A stretch of DNA of 64,000 nt, taken from NCBI RefSeq assembly GCF_021249405.1, contig NZ_CP089593.1, positions 1,488,001 to 1,552,000 on the forward strand, written 5' to 3'. The notes beneath the pieces are model-generated. The model was not told where the DNA came from. It worked only from the letters and a program-made list of their open reading frames with translations, and searched no databases. Numbering within the stretch: position 1 is the first letter of the stretch; the number at the start of each line of letters is the position of its first letter. The position numbers and the translations under genes are program-made. This DNA comes from Halobacterium zhouii (GTDB lineage Archaea > Halobacteriota > Halobacteria > Halobacteriales > Halobacteriaceae). Positions 53,564 through 63,472 of this stretch are shown here, one piece after another.

Positions 53564-54067
53564 CTACTCCTCTAAACTAGCCGTCGCGCCGGGTTTCGCG
53601 CTGACCTTCGACTCGGCGGGGACGCCCTCGTCAGCGAGGTCCTCCAGGTCGTCGAAGAAGTTGTTGACGAGGCGGTCCGCGACGCTGCCGAGCGCGCGCT
53701 GACCGAGACTCGCGATGAGGCCGGAGACGTTCGTCTCGGCGTGCCAGTTCGCGGTGGTGCCGCCGTCGGCGTTCTCCGCGAGGTCCATCTCCGCGACGGC
53801 CTCGAAGGAGTTCCGGGAGGCGTCGCCGCCGGCCTCCATCACGAGTCGGTTCGGTCTGTCGGCCTCCACGATGGTCATGTCCACGTCGAAGGTTGGTTTC
53901 ACGCTGCCGACGCCGACGGAGACAGTGGCCTCGAGTTCGGAGTCCGAGACCTGCTCGATGTGGTCGCAGCCGGGCGCGCACTGCGCCAGGATGTCGGGGT
54001 CGGTGAAGTAGTTCCACAGTTCGTCCGGGGGATGGTCGGAGTCGAATTCGCCTGAGAATTCAATCAT
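53564..54067 (-). CDS. CoxG family (SRPBCC) protein
   Basis: A 167-residue CoxG-type protein: FDSDHPPDELWNYFTDPDIL, LAQCAPGCDHIEQVSDSELEA (in parts) and NWHAETNVSGLIASLGQRAL followed by NNFFDDL are typical of this SRPBCC group. CoxG is found with molybdenum hydroxylase genes and has been tied to membrane attachment or enzyme assembly. It follows the FAD subunit on the minus strand with 22 bases between, so those two form an operon separate from, and facing, the S-L subunit operon. Confidence 0.88.
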   Translation of the reverse strand: MIEFSGEFDSDHPPDELWNYFTDPDILAQCAPGCDHIEQVSDSELEATVSVGVGSVKPTFDVDMTIVEADRPNRLVMEAGGDASRNSFEAVAEMDLAENADGGTTANWHAETNVSGLIASLGQRALGSVADRLVNNFFDDLEDLADEGVPAESKVSAKPGATASLEE

Positions 54068-54089
54068 TGATGAGGTTGGTGTCGGTGAG

Positions 54090-55001
54090 TCAGTTGTCGG
54101 GCGCGTCGTCGTTGCTGGCGCGTTCGTAGGCAGTCTGCAGCGAGCGGCGGGTGTATTCGCCGGCCAGTTCGATCTTCCAGTCTTCGTCCGCGTGCATCTC
54201 GGGGGAAGGGTCTGCGTCCTCGATTGCGGCGTCCGCAGCGGCGTCGAGTGCGTCCTCGTCGAGAGTCGTCCCCTCCACGGCGTCCTCGGCGTCCGGGACG
54301 TGTAGCGGCACGTCGGCGACGCAGGCGAGCGCGACGCGCGCCTCCTCGATTTCGGGGGCGTCGGCTGCCGGGTCGTCCACGCGGACGGCGGTGCCGGCGC
54401 TCACGGTCGGGAACGTCTGGGCGGCGCGTTTCAGTTCCTCGAACACCATCCCGGTGCGCTCGGCGGGGAACGGGTCGCGGGAGACGGTGACGCCCGTGAT
54501 GAGTTCCTCTGGCGCGAGGTCAGTGAACATGTACGCGATGAAGAACTCGCGGGCGGGGACCGTCCGGTCGCCGTCGTCCCCGGAGGTGACGTGGAGGTCC
54601 GCGTCGAGTGCGACGAGCGCTGCGGGGTAGTTCCCGGCGGGGTCGGCCTCCGCGATGCTGCCGCCGACGGTGCCCTGGTTCCGCACGCTCGGGCCGGCGA
54701 TCTGCTCGGCGGCGAGGGGGAGGATCGGAAGGACCTCGCGAAGTTCGTCGTGGAGTTCCAGGTCGCGGTGGGTGGTCATCGACCCGACCTCGACCTCGTC
54801 CTCGCGGATGTCGACGCCGGCGAGCTCCTCGACGCGGTTCAGGTCGACGAGGTGGTCGGGGGTCGCCAGTCGGTTCGCCATGATGATGCCGAGGCTCTGG
54901 TTGCCCGCCATCAGTTCGGCGTCGTGGCCCAGGTCGGCGAGAAGGCTGGTCGCCTCCCCGACGGTCGTCGGTCGGTGGTACTCGAAGGGCGCTGGCTTCA
55001 T
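54090..55001 (-). CDS. Molybdenum hydroxylase FAD (medium) subunit
   Basis: A 303-residue CoxM/XdhB-type FAD subunit. FEYHRPTTVGEATSLLADLG starts the protein, and the two FAD-binding loops read LMAGNQSLGIIM (Gly-to-Asn at the usual AGGQSL) and RNQGTVGGSIAEADPAGN. RAAQTFPTVSAGTAV lies in the C-terminal domain. It passes electrons from the iron-sulfur subunit to an acceptor (NAD or other). ATG giving MKPAPFEYHRP was chosen; a TATA-like GCTTAATAAG about 110 nt upstream implies a leader. It is encoded opposite to the S and L subunits, with repeat copy C in between. Confidence 0.9.
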   Translation of the reverse strand: MKPAPFEYHRPTTVGEATSLLADLGHDAELMAGNQSLGIIMANRLATPDHLVDLNRVEELAGVDIREDEVEVGSMTTHRDLELHDELREVLPILPLAAEQIAGPSVRNQGTVGGSIAEADPAGNYPAALVALDADLHVTSGDDGDRTVPAREFFIAYMFTDLAPEELITGVTVSRDPFPAERTGMVFEELKRAAQTFPTVSAGTAVRVDDPAADAPEIEEARVALACVADVPLHVPDAEDAVEGTTLDEDALDAAADAAIEDADPSPEMHADEDWKIELAGEYTRRSLQTAYERASNDDAPDN

Positions 55002-55167
55002 CGAGTTACGCGCCCCCGAGAGCGAGTCTGTCGTCTGGAAGTCGGCGTTTTCGGCGCATGGATCTCGATTCGGGCCGGGCAATCCGGTCGAACGATTATG
55101 AGGTACGTCAGAGCCACTTATTAAGCGTTTTGCTAACTACCACCACGGATGAAGTTGGCGTGGCCGC

Positions 55168-57102
55168 TCAGATCCGTGGCTGCAACGGGAGTTCGATGTG
55201 CGTGGGGTTGGTCGCGGAGTGGTGGACGGTGTTCTCTGCGACCTGTGATTCTTCATCGCCGTACAGCGGGCCACCAGTGTTCGGGTTGGCGTCGAAGCGC
55301 GGCCAGTTCGACGAGGAGACATCGAGGCGGATGCGGTGGCCGGCCTCGAACACGTTCGCGGTGTCGTAGGGCTCCATGTAGAACTCGTAGACACTACCGG
55401 GTTCGACGAAGTCGGGTTCGTCGCGGTAGCCGCGGTAGCGCGCGCGGCAGATGGAGTCCGAGAGGTTGAGGTCGTAGCCGTTCGGGTAGTCCTCGCTCTC
55501 CGGGTACTCGTCTATCAGTTTCGCGGTGAAGTCAGTGTCCGGGGCGTCCGTCTCGCCGAACACGCGGACGCGGATGGGACCCGCTATCTCGACGGCTTCC
55601 TCCAGGGGTGGCGTGCGGAAGGTGAGCACGTCGTCGCGCTCGGAGAGCGGGCCGTACGGCGCCGACGCGCCGAACGTGTCCTCGTCAGTGCGCTGGTCGT
55701 AGCCGCCGCGGCCCGCGAAGTCGACGATGTTGCGGTCGCCGAGCGGGTACGCACCGACGGCTTCCTCACGGGGTTCGAACGTGAGATAGGAGGACGTGTT
55801 GCCACCGATGGTCGGCACGGGGTCCTCGGGGTCGTACTCGTAGGACGTGTACGACTCGCTCGCGGTCGGTTGCTCGGTGGAGAGCGTGCCGTCGCCGTGC
55901 GCGTAGAACCGCGTCATCTCCGTGTTTTCGGGCGGCCACTCCCCGGCGGTTCGCCACTCGCCACCGTGGAAGAGACGTCCGTCGTCCGTCTGGTGCCCGT
56001 CGCCGGTCCCCATCAGGAAGTACTCGACGGGGGGCTGGTCGGTCCACGCGTTCTCCTCGCCGAGCAGGTAGCAATCGAAGAAGCGCTTGCGCGTCTCGCG
56101 GTACTTCCGGGTGGCGTGCTCGCCGAACGCGAGGTCGCCCGCGGTCGGCTGTTCCCACGTGAGCGGCGGAAACAGGAGGTTCTCGCTGTGGTCGTGGCCG
56201 CCCGGGAGGCGCGCGAGGTGCGTCCACGGCCCCATCAGCATGTAGTGGTCGCTGTCCTTGCGTTCGCTCAGTCCGACGAAGTTGTCCGCCGTGGCGCCCG
56301 TGTACGAGTCGTACCATCCGCCCGAATAGACGGTCGGAACGTCCGCGCTCTGGTCGTAGTGGCGCTCGAAGTTGAGGCCGGGATTCTGCCAGAGGTCGTC
56401 GCTCGCGCTCCCGGACTCCATGATGTCGAAGGCCCACTCCTCGTAGCCAGGGAGTGCCGCGAGCGCCGACTCGCCGCGCTGGACGGGACCGTTCTTCAGC
56501 ACCTCCCGGAAGTCGACGTCCGCGAACACCTGCTGGACGTCCGGGTCTTCGAGGGAGTCGTAGGAGAAACCGGCACCGAGTGTGAACGCCCAGGAGAGCC
56601 AGCGCTGCTCGAACGCGCCGTTGTGCCGGAACGTCTTCTTCCGGCCGTTCGCCGCGCCCATGTTGACGAACATGCCGGCGAGTCCGTCGGGGTCCTGCGT
56701 GGCGAGCGCGTTCTGCACCCACGCTCCGTAGGACGTGCCGAGCGTGGCGACCTGCCCGTCGCAGAACTCCTGCTCGGCGAGCCACTCGACGGTGTCCGCG
56801 CCGTCCTCGGCCTCATTAGCGTGAATGTAGAACTCGCCCTCGCTGTCGAAGCGCCCGCGAACGTCCTGGATGGCGATGACGTACCCGCGGGAGGCGTACC
56901 ACTCGCCGTGTCGCGTCCGTCCGCCGGTCTTGTCGTACGGCGTGCGGTCGAGGATGACGGGGCGCGGTTCGTCGATTGGTTCGTGCGTCTCGGGGTCCGC
57001 TGGCCGATAGATGTCGGTAGAGAGACCCACCCCGTCCCGCGTTTCTATCATCACGTCCAGGTCGGCGTGGACGCTGTACGCTGGTTGGCTCGTGGACTCC
57101 AT
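55168..57102 (-). CDS. CocE/NonD family alpha/beta hydrolase
   Basis: A 644-residue member of the Xaa-Pro dipeptidyl-peptidase/cocaine-esterase family. ILDRTPYDKTGGRTRHGEWY and VIAIQDVRGRFDSEGEFY come first, then the nucleophile S124 in ATLGTSYGAWVQ. The jelly-roll C-terminal domain has EAVEIAGPIRVRVFGETDAP, and the end AGHRIRLDVSSSNWPRFDAN is a family hallmark. It hydrolyses esters or amides. Its place between the FAD subunit and the permease suggests a role in the same catabolic region, but regulation need not be shared: 166 bases separate it from the FAD subunit. Confidence 0.87.
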   Translation of the reverse strand: MESTSQPAYSVHADLDVMIETRDGVGLSTDIYRPADPETHEPIDEPRPVILDRTPYDKTGGRTRHGEWYASRGYVIAIQDVRGRFDSEGEFYIHANEAEDGADTVEWLAEQEFCDGQVATLGTSYGAWVQNALATQDPDGLAGMFVNMGAANGRKKTFRHNGAFEQRWLSWAFTLGAGFSYDSLEDPDVQQVFADVDFREVLKNGPVQRGESALAALPGYEEWAFDIMESGSASDDLWQNPGLNFERHYDQSADVPTVYSGGWYDSYTGATADNFVGLSERKDSDHYMLMGPWTHLARLPGGHDHSENLLFPPLTWEQPTAGDLAFGEHATRKYRETRKRFFDCYLLGEENAWTDQPPVEYFLMGTGDGHQTDDGRLFHGGEWRTAGEWPPENTEMTRFYAHGDGTLSTEQPTASESYTSYEYDPEDPVPTIGGNTSSYLTFEPREEAVGAYPLGDRNIVDFAGRGGYDQRTDEDTFGASAPYGPLSERDDVLTFRTPPLEEAVEIAGPIRVRVFGETDAPDTDFTAKLIDEYPESEDYPNGYDLNLSDSICRARYRGYRDEPDFVEPGSVYEFYMEPYDTANVFEAGHRIRLDVSSSNWPRFDANPNTGGPLYGDEESQVAENTVHHSATNPTHIELPLQPRI

Positions 57103-57304
57103 GGTCGTTCCTTACCCACCACTCGCAAATACGTTTCCCCGGAATCGGGGTTCGCGCCGGCGTCAACTCCGCACCTGACAGAGCGAGTACTGGAATTGGC
57201 GGCAGGTTTATGATGGATGTTTGTGGAGAAAGGAACGTGCCCGGTATGATACGGAGCCTCACGGAGGGACGAGGGCACGCCAGCCTCGGACGGAGGGCAT
57301 TCAC

Positions 57305-58909
57305 ATGACACGAGACGACAGAGACGACGTAGAGGAGACGTACAGTCCGGAGGGCCCCACGATGGAGCCCGATTCCGAAGAATCCGGTATCGTCGAGTAC
57401 GGCATCGAGGACAGACCCCCGATGGGGGAGTCCATCGTACTCGGCTTCCAGCACTACCTCACGATGATCGGCGCGACGGTCGCGATTCCGCTCGCGCTCG
57501 CCGGCCTGATGGGGATGCCAGAATGGGCGACCGCGCGCCTCATCTCCACGTTCTTCGTGGTGTCCGGCATCGCGACGCTCGCCCAGACCACCATCGGGAA
57601 CCGCTACCCCATCGTGCAGGGCGGGACGTTCTCGATGCTCGCGCCCGCAATCGCCATCATCGGCGTGCTCGCGTCGAGTGGCGCCGGGTGGGAGACGATG
57701 ATACTGGAACTCCAGGGGGCGGTCATCGTGGCCGGCCTCGTAGAGGTCCTCATCGGGTACGTCGGCCTGTTCGGCTACCTCAAGCGGTACGTGGGGCCCA
57801 TCGTCATCGCGCCCGTCATCGCGCTCATCGGGCTCTCGCTTTTCAACGTCGGGCAGATCACGTCACCGACGCAGAACTGGTGGCTGCTCGGCCTCACGGT
57901 GCTGTCCATTCTCGCATTCTCGCAGTACCTCAACAACTACAGCCGCGTGTTCCGGCTGTACCCGGTGTTGCTCGGACTGGGAGGCGCGTGGATCGTCGCC
58001 GCACTCCTCTCGGTGAACCTCCCGATCATCGGGCAGGTGTACGCCAGCGGCACGCCCGGCTACGTCGCGCTCGGAGGCCTCCTCCAGGCGCCGTACATCC
58101 AGCCGGTCGCGCCGTTCCAGTGGGGGATGCCGCAGTTCAGCCTCTCGTTCATCATCGGCATGACCGCGGGGATGCTCGCGTCCGCCATCGAGAGCTTCGG
58201 TGACTACCACTCGGTCGCACGGATGGCCGGGAAGGGCGCGCCGAACGCACAGCGCGTCAACCACGGCATCGGCATGGAGGGCCTCGGCAACGCGTTCGCC
58301 GGCATCATGGGCACGGGGAACGGGTCGACGTCCTACACCGAGAACGTCGGCGCCATCGGCATCACCGGCGTCGCCTCCCGATACGTCGTGCAGATCGGCG
58401 CCATCGTGATGATCGTCGTCGGCTACGTGGCGGTGTTCGGTCGGCTGTTCGCCACCATCCCGGCGCCGCTCGTCGGCGGCCTCTACATCGCGATGTTCGG
58501 CCAGATCGCGGCCGTCGGCCTGTCGAACCTGAAGTTCATCGACATGGACGCCAACCGCAACGTCTACATCGTGGGTCTCTCCCTGTTCGCCGGCCTCGCG
58601 ATTCCGGCGTACTTCGGCGGCATGGACGCCGGAACGTTCTCCGCCGGTCTCGCCAATGCGTGGCTCATCGGCCCCGCCCTGGAGACGTTCAACATCGCCC
58701 AGAGCGTCGGCCAGGTCGTCTACGTCATCGGCTCCACCGGCATGGCGGTCGGTGGCATCATCGCGTTCGTGCTCGACAACACCATCCCCGGCACGCGCGA
58801 GGAGCGCGGCCTCAACGAGTGGGAGGACATGACCGAGGACGACGGCGAGTTCCAGACCGTCTTCGAGCGGATGAACGACAGCGACGACGCACCGGCACGC
58901 GCCGACTAA
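57305..58909 (+). CDS. NCS2 family nucleobase (uracil-xanthine) permease
   Basis: A 534-residue nucleobase:cation symporter-2 protein with 12-14 transmembrane helices. ESIVLGFQHYLTMIGATVAIP, YPIVQGGTFSMLAPAIAII and the substrate-site region ASAIESFGDYHSVARMAG are visible, along with the NCS2 signature block NGSTSYTENVGAIGITGVAS. Members import xanthine, urate, uracil or similar, usually with protons or sodium. This is the strongest clue that the surrounding enzymes act on a nucleobase-like compound. The ATG giving MTRDDRDDVEETYS was preferred; upstream in-frame codons are not family-like. Confidence 0.92.
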   Translation: MTRDDRDDVEETYSPEGPTMEPDSEESGIVEYGIEDRPPMGESIVLGFQHYLTMIGATVAIPLALAGLMGMPEWATARLISTFFVVSGIATLAQTTIGNRYPIVQGGTFSMLAPAIAIIGVLASSGAGWETMILELQGAVIVAGLVEVLIGYVGLFGYLKRYVGPIVIAPVIALIGLSLFNVGQITSPTQNWWLLGLTVLSILAFSQYLNNYSRVFRLYPVLLGLGGAWIVAALLSVNLPIIGQVYASGTPGYVALGGLLQAPYIQPVAPFQWGMPQFSLSFIIGMTAGMLASAIESFGDYHSVARMAGKGAPNAQRVNHGIGMEGLGNAFAGIMGTGNGSTSYTENVGAIGITGVASRYVVQIGAIVMIVVGYVAVFGRLFATIPAPLVGGLYIAMFGQIAAVGLSNLKFIDMDANRNVYIVGLSLFAGLAIPAYFGGMDAGTFSAGLANAWLIGPALETFNIAQSVGQVVYVIGSTGMAVGGIIAFVLDNTIPGTREERGLNEWEDMTEDDGEFQTVFERMNDSDDAPARAD

Positions 58910-59034
58910 TCGCCCTCCCGCGGTTCCCGACTTCGTAGCGGTCGTCGACCGTTCGCAGGATCGCTGCGTTCGGTCCGCGACCACTCGCCGTTTCGACCAC
59001 AACAGTAACGACCCCGAGCGTTCACTCCGGAGGC

Positions 59035-59448
59035 ATGGCACCAACCGACGCGCTCGCCGACGCCAACGAACGACCGAGCGAGACGTTCCCGCTCCGCGGC
59101 GGCGGGTCACTCGCCCTCACGTCCGAGCGACTGTACGTCGACCGGTCCGAGGAGGAGACGGTGTTCGTGGACTTCGAGGACGTGGTCGAGGTGGTACACG
59201 ACGAGTTCGACTACTTCGTGGGTGTCATGAGTGCTGGGCTCGTCGCGTTCGGGTTGTTCTCGACGACGCGGAACGTGTTCGGTGGCCTCGCGCTCGCCGC
59301 CGCGGGCGCCGGGAGCCTCTACCTGACCTACCGGAAGCGCGGCGAACTGACGGTCACTGTCTCGAATCGTCCGCGCCCGCTCACGGTGTATCCGGAGAAC
59401 CCGGAGGACGTCTACGAGGCGCTCGGCCCCCACATGGCCGAGCAGTGA
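59035..59448 (+). CDS. Membrane-associated protein of unknown function
   Basis: A 137-residue protein: an N-terminal soluble part (GGGSLALTSERLYVDRSEEE, similar to short PH-like domains), two adjacent hydrophobic helices (VGVMSAGLVAFGLFSTTRN and FGGLALAAAGAGSLYLTY) and a C-terminal strand-rich part (GELTVTVSNRPRPLTVYP). I do not recognise a characterised family. SD-like GGAGG lies directly before the ATG. It stands alone between the permease and a convergent membrane hydrolase gene. Confidence 0.7.
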   Translation: MAPTDALADANERPSETFPLRGGGSLALTSERLYVDRSEEETVFVDFEDVVEVVHDEFDYFVGVMSAGLVAFGLFSTTRNVFGGLALAAAGAGSLYLTYRKRGELTVTVSNRPRPLTVYPENPEDVYEALGPHMAEQ

Positions 59449-59511
59449 CTCGCACGGCAGGCGGAGCAGGAACTCGCACGCCGGGCGGTGAGCGCGGTCG
59501 TCGCAGTCCCG

Positions 59512-60051
59512 TCACGCTGGTTCGTCGTCCGCAGCCGCCCAGAACGCGACGTTGACCAGGATTCCGAGGCCGAGCAGCCCCCAGGTCGCCCACACCGACG
59601 TGTAGTAGAGGACGTCCACGAAAACTATCTGGCCGTTGTACAGCGGCCAGAGCGGTTCTATTGGTGAGGCGATGTCGGGCGCGGACAGCATGTCCGCGAA
59701 CAGGTGTGAGAGGCCGGCAACCCAGACCGCGACGAAGCCGACACCGTACGCGCTGTCCGTCGCCTCCGGAGAGAACCACTCCGAATCGCCGAGCGACGCC
59801 TTCAGAACTCCGCCGACGATGGGCCCGAGGACGGCCGCGAGGATCGTGACGGCGAGGATCGTGTGGACGACGCCGTGGTGGTGTATCGACTGCGGGAACC
59901 AGTTCGAGAGGTAGAGGTCGATGTCCGGCAGCATCCCGAACCAGAACCCCACGAGGACGAACGTCAGTGCCGTCTTCCTCCGGTCGAAGACGAACCACGC
60001 CGGAGCCAGCCAGATCAGCGCCATGCCGAGATGTCCGAGTACGTCGACCAT
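59512..60051 (-). CDS. YdjM-like membrane-bound metal-dependent hydrolase
   Basis: A 179-residue membrane protein of the YdjM/DUF457 type. It shows VLGHLGMALIWLAPAWFV, WFGMLPDIDLYL, HHHGVVHTILAV and AGLSHLFADMLSAPD, with the conserved His and Asp residues that define these putative metal hydrolases. Four or five transmembrane helices are seen. The reaction is unknown. It faces the previous gene and is divergent from the hydantoinase-family gene. Confidence 0.82.
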   Translation of the reverse strand: MVDVLGHLGMALIWLAPAWFVFDRRKTALTFVLVGFWFGMLPDIDLYLSNWFPQSIHHHGVVHTILAVTILAAVLGPIVGGVLKASLGDSEWFSPEATDSAYGVGFVAVWVAGLSHLFADMLSAPDIASPIEPLWPLYNGQIVFVDVLYYTSVWATWGLLGLGILVNVAFWAAADDEPA

Positions 60052-60192
60052 ACTGTCAGTACCACGACCACCGTAAAAGGGCCTGTGGCGGAATCAGGTT
60101 GGTCTGGCCGGCGTGGCGCCCGTTCGGTAGAGTGGAGGCAACCCGTCACGGCCATGCATAGAGTTAAGAGGGAAAGTCGGCATCGTCGTGGC

Positions 60193-61626
60193 ATGGTAGC
60201 ACGCCAGGCAGACCTGAGAGTCGTCAATGCGCGCGTCGTCACGCCGTCGGGCACCATCGACGGTGGCGTCGCGTCCCGCGACGGCAAGATTGTGGGCGTC
60301 GGCACCGAGTCCAACCTCCCGGACGCCGAGCGCACCATCGACGCGGAGGGCAACTATCTGATTCCGGGATTCATCGACCCGCACGTCCACTGGGGGCTCT
60401 CCCGCTACGAGTTCGACTACCACGAGGGCCTCGAACACGACTTCGAGACCGAGACCCGCGGCGCGGTCCACGGCGGCGTCACAACCGTCGTGAACTTCCT
60501 GCTCCAGCCGGACCCCTACCTCCCCGACATGGACTTCTTCAAGCGCGCGGGCGAGGAGAACTCCTACATCGACTTCGCGTACCACGCCATCGTCCACCAG
60601 GACGAACACGTCGAGGAGATCGAAGGGCTCGCCGAGGAAGGCGTTCGCTCGTTCAAGATCTTCTTCAACTGGTACAAGCACGCCAGTCCCGAACTCGGCA
60701 TCGACCACTCCGACGCCGGGCGCACGTACAACGTCCTGAACAAGGTCTCGGAGATCAACAACGGCGTCGTGATGTTCCACGCGGAGAACGAGGACCTCGC
60801 CTACGAGCGCCGCAAGGAGTTACAGGACGAGGGCCGCAACGACCTCGAAGCGTGGAGCGAGGCGTCCCCGAACGTCGCGGAAGCGATGCCAATCGAACAG
60901 ATCGCTCGCATGACCGAGTACACGGACTCCCGATCGTACATCGTCCATATGTCCACGGGCGAGGGCGTCGACATCTGCGAGCGCTACCAGGACCAGGGCG
61001 TGAACATCCACGCCGAGACGCTGCCGGCGTTCCTCTGTCACACCAAACACGACGAGGAACTCGGCACGTGGGGGAAGATTTCGCCCCCGCTGCGCGGCGA
61101 GGACTCGAAACAGCGCCTCTGGGAGGGCCTGCGAAACGGCACCGTCGACTATCTCGGCACCGACCACTGCCCGCACAAGATCGAGTTCAAGGAGAAGGAC
61201 ACGGGCAAGCACGGCGACATCTGGGACGCCATCCCGGGCGACAACAACGGCATCGAGTACTTCCTGCCCGTGATGATGAGCGAGGGCGTGAACAAGAACC
61301 GCCTCTCGATGGAGCGCCTCGTCGAAGTCGCCGCCGAGAACAACGCCAAGCGCTGGGGGCTCTACCCCCGGAAAGGAGCGCTCGTGGAGGGCTCGGACGC
61401 GGACATGGTCATCGTCGACCTCGAGAAGTCTGCAGTCGTCGACGACGACTTCTACCACACGATGGAGCCGGGCTATTCGACGTTCCACGGCGACGAACTC
61501 ACTGGTCTGCCGACCCACACCATCGTCGGTGGCGAGGTCGTCGTCGAGGACGACGAACTGCAGGTCGAGAAAGGCGGACGGGAGTACCTACCTCGGTACG
61601 ACGAAGGCGTCCCGCGCAGCGAGTGA
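60193..61626 (+). CDS. Dihydropyrimidinase/hydantoinase-family amidohydrolase
   Basis: A 477-residue cyclic amidohydrolase that opens cyclic ureides (dihydropyrimidines, hydantoins, allantoin). Metal ligands are visible: DPHVHWG (about residue 61), the likely carboxylated Lys in RSFKIFFNW (about 157), H in VMFHAENED, H in IVHMSTGEG and the catalytic Asp in GTDHCPHKIEF. N-terminal LRVVNARVVTPSGTIDGGV and C-terminal GLYPRKGALVEGSDADMVIVD are typical. It is not a canonical dihydroorotase by length. TATA-like GAGTTAAG lies about 27 nt upstream of the ATG. With the NCS2 permease and molybdenum hydroxylase it suggests a ureide/purine-like catabolic route. Confidence 0.88.
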   Translation: MVARQADLRVVNARVVTPSGTIDGGVASRDGKIVGVGTESNLPDAERTIDAEGNYLIPGFIDPHVHWGLSRYEFDYHEGLEHDFETETRGAVHGGVTTVVNFLLQPDPYLPDMDFFKRAGEENSYIDFAYHAIVHQDEHVEEIEGLAEEGVRSFKIFFNWYKHASPELGIDHSDAGRTYNVLNKVSEINNGVVMFHAENEDLAYERRKELQDEGRNDLEAWSEASPNVAEAMPIEQIARMTEYTDSRSYIVHMSTGEGVDICERYQDQGVNIHAETLPAFLCHTKHDEELGTWGKISPPLRGEDSKQRLWEGLRNGTVDYLGTDHCPHKIEFKEKDTGKHGDIWDAIPGDNNGIEYFLPVMMSEGVNKNRLSMERLVEVAAENNAKRWGLYPRKGALVEGSDADMVIVDLEKSAVVDDDFYHTMEPGYSTFHGDELTGLPTHTIVGGEVVVEDDELQVEKGGREYLPRYDEGVPRSE

Positions 61627-61671
61627 ATCAATTCGAGCAGTAACAGGCGACACAGCGGTTGTCTACGTGAC

Positions 61672-63408
61672 TCAGTTGGCGTCCAGTTCGTCGAGGTTCG
61701 CGTTCTCGTCCTCTCGCAGACGGAAGTGCGTGAGCGTCGCGGCCATCTCCTCGGAGATGTCGTCGACGTCCTCCGAGCGGTCGGCGACGTCCCCGATGGA
61801 CCCGCGTTGCTCTTCGACGCCGGAGGCGACCTGCTGCATGCGCGCGCTCACGTCGTCGCTCGCGTCCGCCACCTCCTCGACGAGCTGGTGGACGGTCTCG
61901 GCGCTCTGTGCCTGGTCCTCGGTGGCGTTCGTGATCTCGCTGAGGCCGTGGTTCGTCTCCTGGATGGCCTCCTCTATCTCCTCGATTCCCTCGACGACGT
62001 CCTCGACGGCCTCGGCGCCCGCCGACACCTCCTCGTTGCTGTCCCGGATGGCCTCGGCGGTGGAGTCGATGCCGTCCTTGAGGTCCTCGACGATGGCCGA
62101 TATCTCCGCGACGGTCTCCTTGGACTCCTCGGCGAGGTCCTTGACCTCGTCGGCGACGACCTTGAACCCGCTGCCGTCGCTGCCCGCGCGCGCCGCCTCG
62201 ATGTTCGCGTTCAGCGCGAGCAGACTGGTCTGGTCGGCGATCTCGTCGATCATCTCCGTCATCTCGTTGATGGTGTCCATCTGCTCTTCCAGGGACTGCA
62301 CGACCTCCATGTTGCGCTCGGAGGCCGCGAGCGCGTGTTCCATGCGCTCGATTGCCTCCTCGGCGTCCTCGGCGCCCTCGCCCGCGAGGTCGTTTGCGTC
62401 CTCCGCGAGGCGGTCGATCTCCTGGGCGGTCGCAGCGATCTCCTCGACCGTCGCCGACAGCTCCGAGACGTTTCGCTCGGCCTCCTCGGTGCGGTCGGCC
62501 TGCTGCTGGGCGACCGCCGAGACGTTCTCGCTCGAGTTCTCGATCTCGCCGATGGCCGAGCGCGCCTCCTCGCTGGCGTCGGTCAACGTCGCCGCGATGG
62601 AATCGAGGTCGTCGGCGTGCTCGCGGGCGTCGGTGAGCGCGGCGCGCGTGTTCCGCACGGCGTAGTCGAGGTCGCCCGCCATCTCGTCGAACTCCCGGTA
62701 GACGTTCCGGATGGCGTCGAAGTCGGCGTCGGGTTCCCGGACCTCGGGTTCGACCGTGAAGTCGCCGTCGCTGAGCGCGCCGAGGCTGTCCTTGATCTCG
62801 CCGAGCACCTCGCTCTGGTAGGCCTCGAGTTGCTCCTCGCGCTCGCGCAACTCGATGCGCTCGGTGATGTCCTGGTTGATCTCGAGCGCGCCGACCACGT
62901 CGCCGTCGGCGCCGAAGAAGGGCATGACGCTTCGACTGACGGGGATCTCCTCGCCGTCCACGACGACGGTGTCTTCGAGGTTCTGGACGGCCTCGCCCGT
63001 GTCCAGGACGTTCCGCATCACGGAGTTGTCTGCCTCGTCGTAGTCGAAGAGGCAGTCCCCGTACAGTTCGCCGGGCTCGCGGTCGAACAGCTCCCGGCCC
63101 TCCTCGTTGAGGTACGTGAAGTGGCCGCCGTCGTCGACGATGAAGATGGGGTAGCCGAGCCCCTGCATGAAGCTCTCGACGACCGAGTCCACGGTCGCAC
63201 GGTCCTTCCACCCCTCCGGGTCGTGGTCGTCACCGCTCGCTGCCGCCCCGGCGTCGGCCGTCTCGGCGTCGGCCGTCTCGGCGGTGACCGATTCCGACGC
63301 ATCGGTGGAGTGGTCCGGTGCGACACCGGACGTCGGTTCGTCGTCGCTGCGGTCGCCAGTGCTCGACCCGGTGACGCTGGCCGCAACACTCGCTAGGAAC
63401 TCGAACAT
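61672..63408 (-). CDS. Soluble PAS-domain methyl-accepting transducer
   Basis: A 578-residue chemotaxis transducer without transmembrane helices. An acidic linker (about 15-70) is followed by a PAS domain (about 78-185; [19 protein letters not shown] to [15 protein letters not shown]), a HAMP-like connector, and a long coiled-coil signalling domain (about 235-565). The CheA/CheW-binding hairpin reads [20 protein letters not shown] then [16 protein letters not shown]. It likely senses an intracellular signal such as redox or energy state and controls archaellum bias. Nearest named relatives are the cytosolic haloarchaeal Htr proteins; the ligand is unknown. It is not obviously coregulated with the catabolic genes. 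Confidence 0.9.
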   Translation of the reverse strand: MFEFLASVAASVTGSSTGDRSDDEPTSGVAPDHSTDASESVTAETADAETADAGAAASGDDHDPEGWKDRATVDSVVESFMQGLGYPIFIVDDGGHFTYLNEEGRELFDREPGELYGDCLFDYDEADNSVMRNVLDTGEAVQNLEDTVVVDGEEIPVSRSVMPFFGADGDVVGALEINQDITERIELREREEQLEAYQSEVLGEIKDSLGALSDGDFTVEPEVREPDADFDAIRNVYREFDEMAGDLDYAVRNTRAALTDAREHADDLDSIAATLTDASEEARSAIGEIENSSENVSAVAQQQADRTEEAERNVSELSATVEEIAATAQEIDRLAEDANDLAGEGAEDAEEAIERMEHALAASERNMEVVQSLEEQMDTINEMTEMIDEIADQTSLLALNANIEAARAGSDGSGFKVVADEVKDLAEESKETVAEISAIVEDLKDGIDSTAEAIRDSNEEVSAGAEAVEDVVEGIEEIEEAIQETNHGLSEITNATEDQAQSAETVHQLVEEVADASDDVSARMQQVASGVEEQRGSIGDVADRSEDVDDISEEMAATLTHFRLREDENANLDELDAN

Positions 63409-63472
63409 ACCTCTGGTTCACCTGCGTACCCCTACCTCCCGAACCCACCCCTTAAATTGTCGCCTCCAGCTC

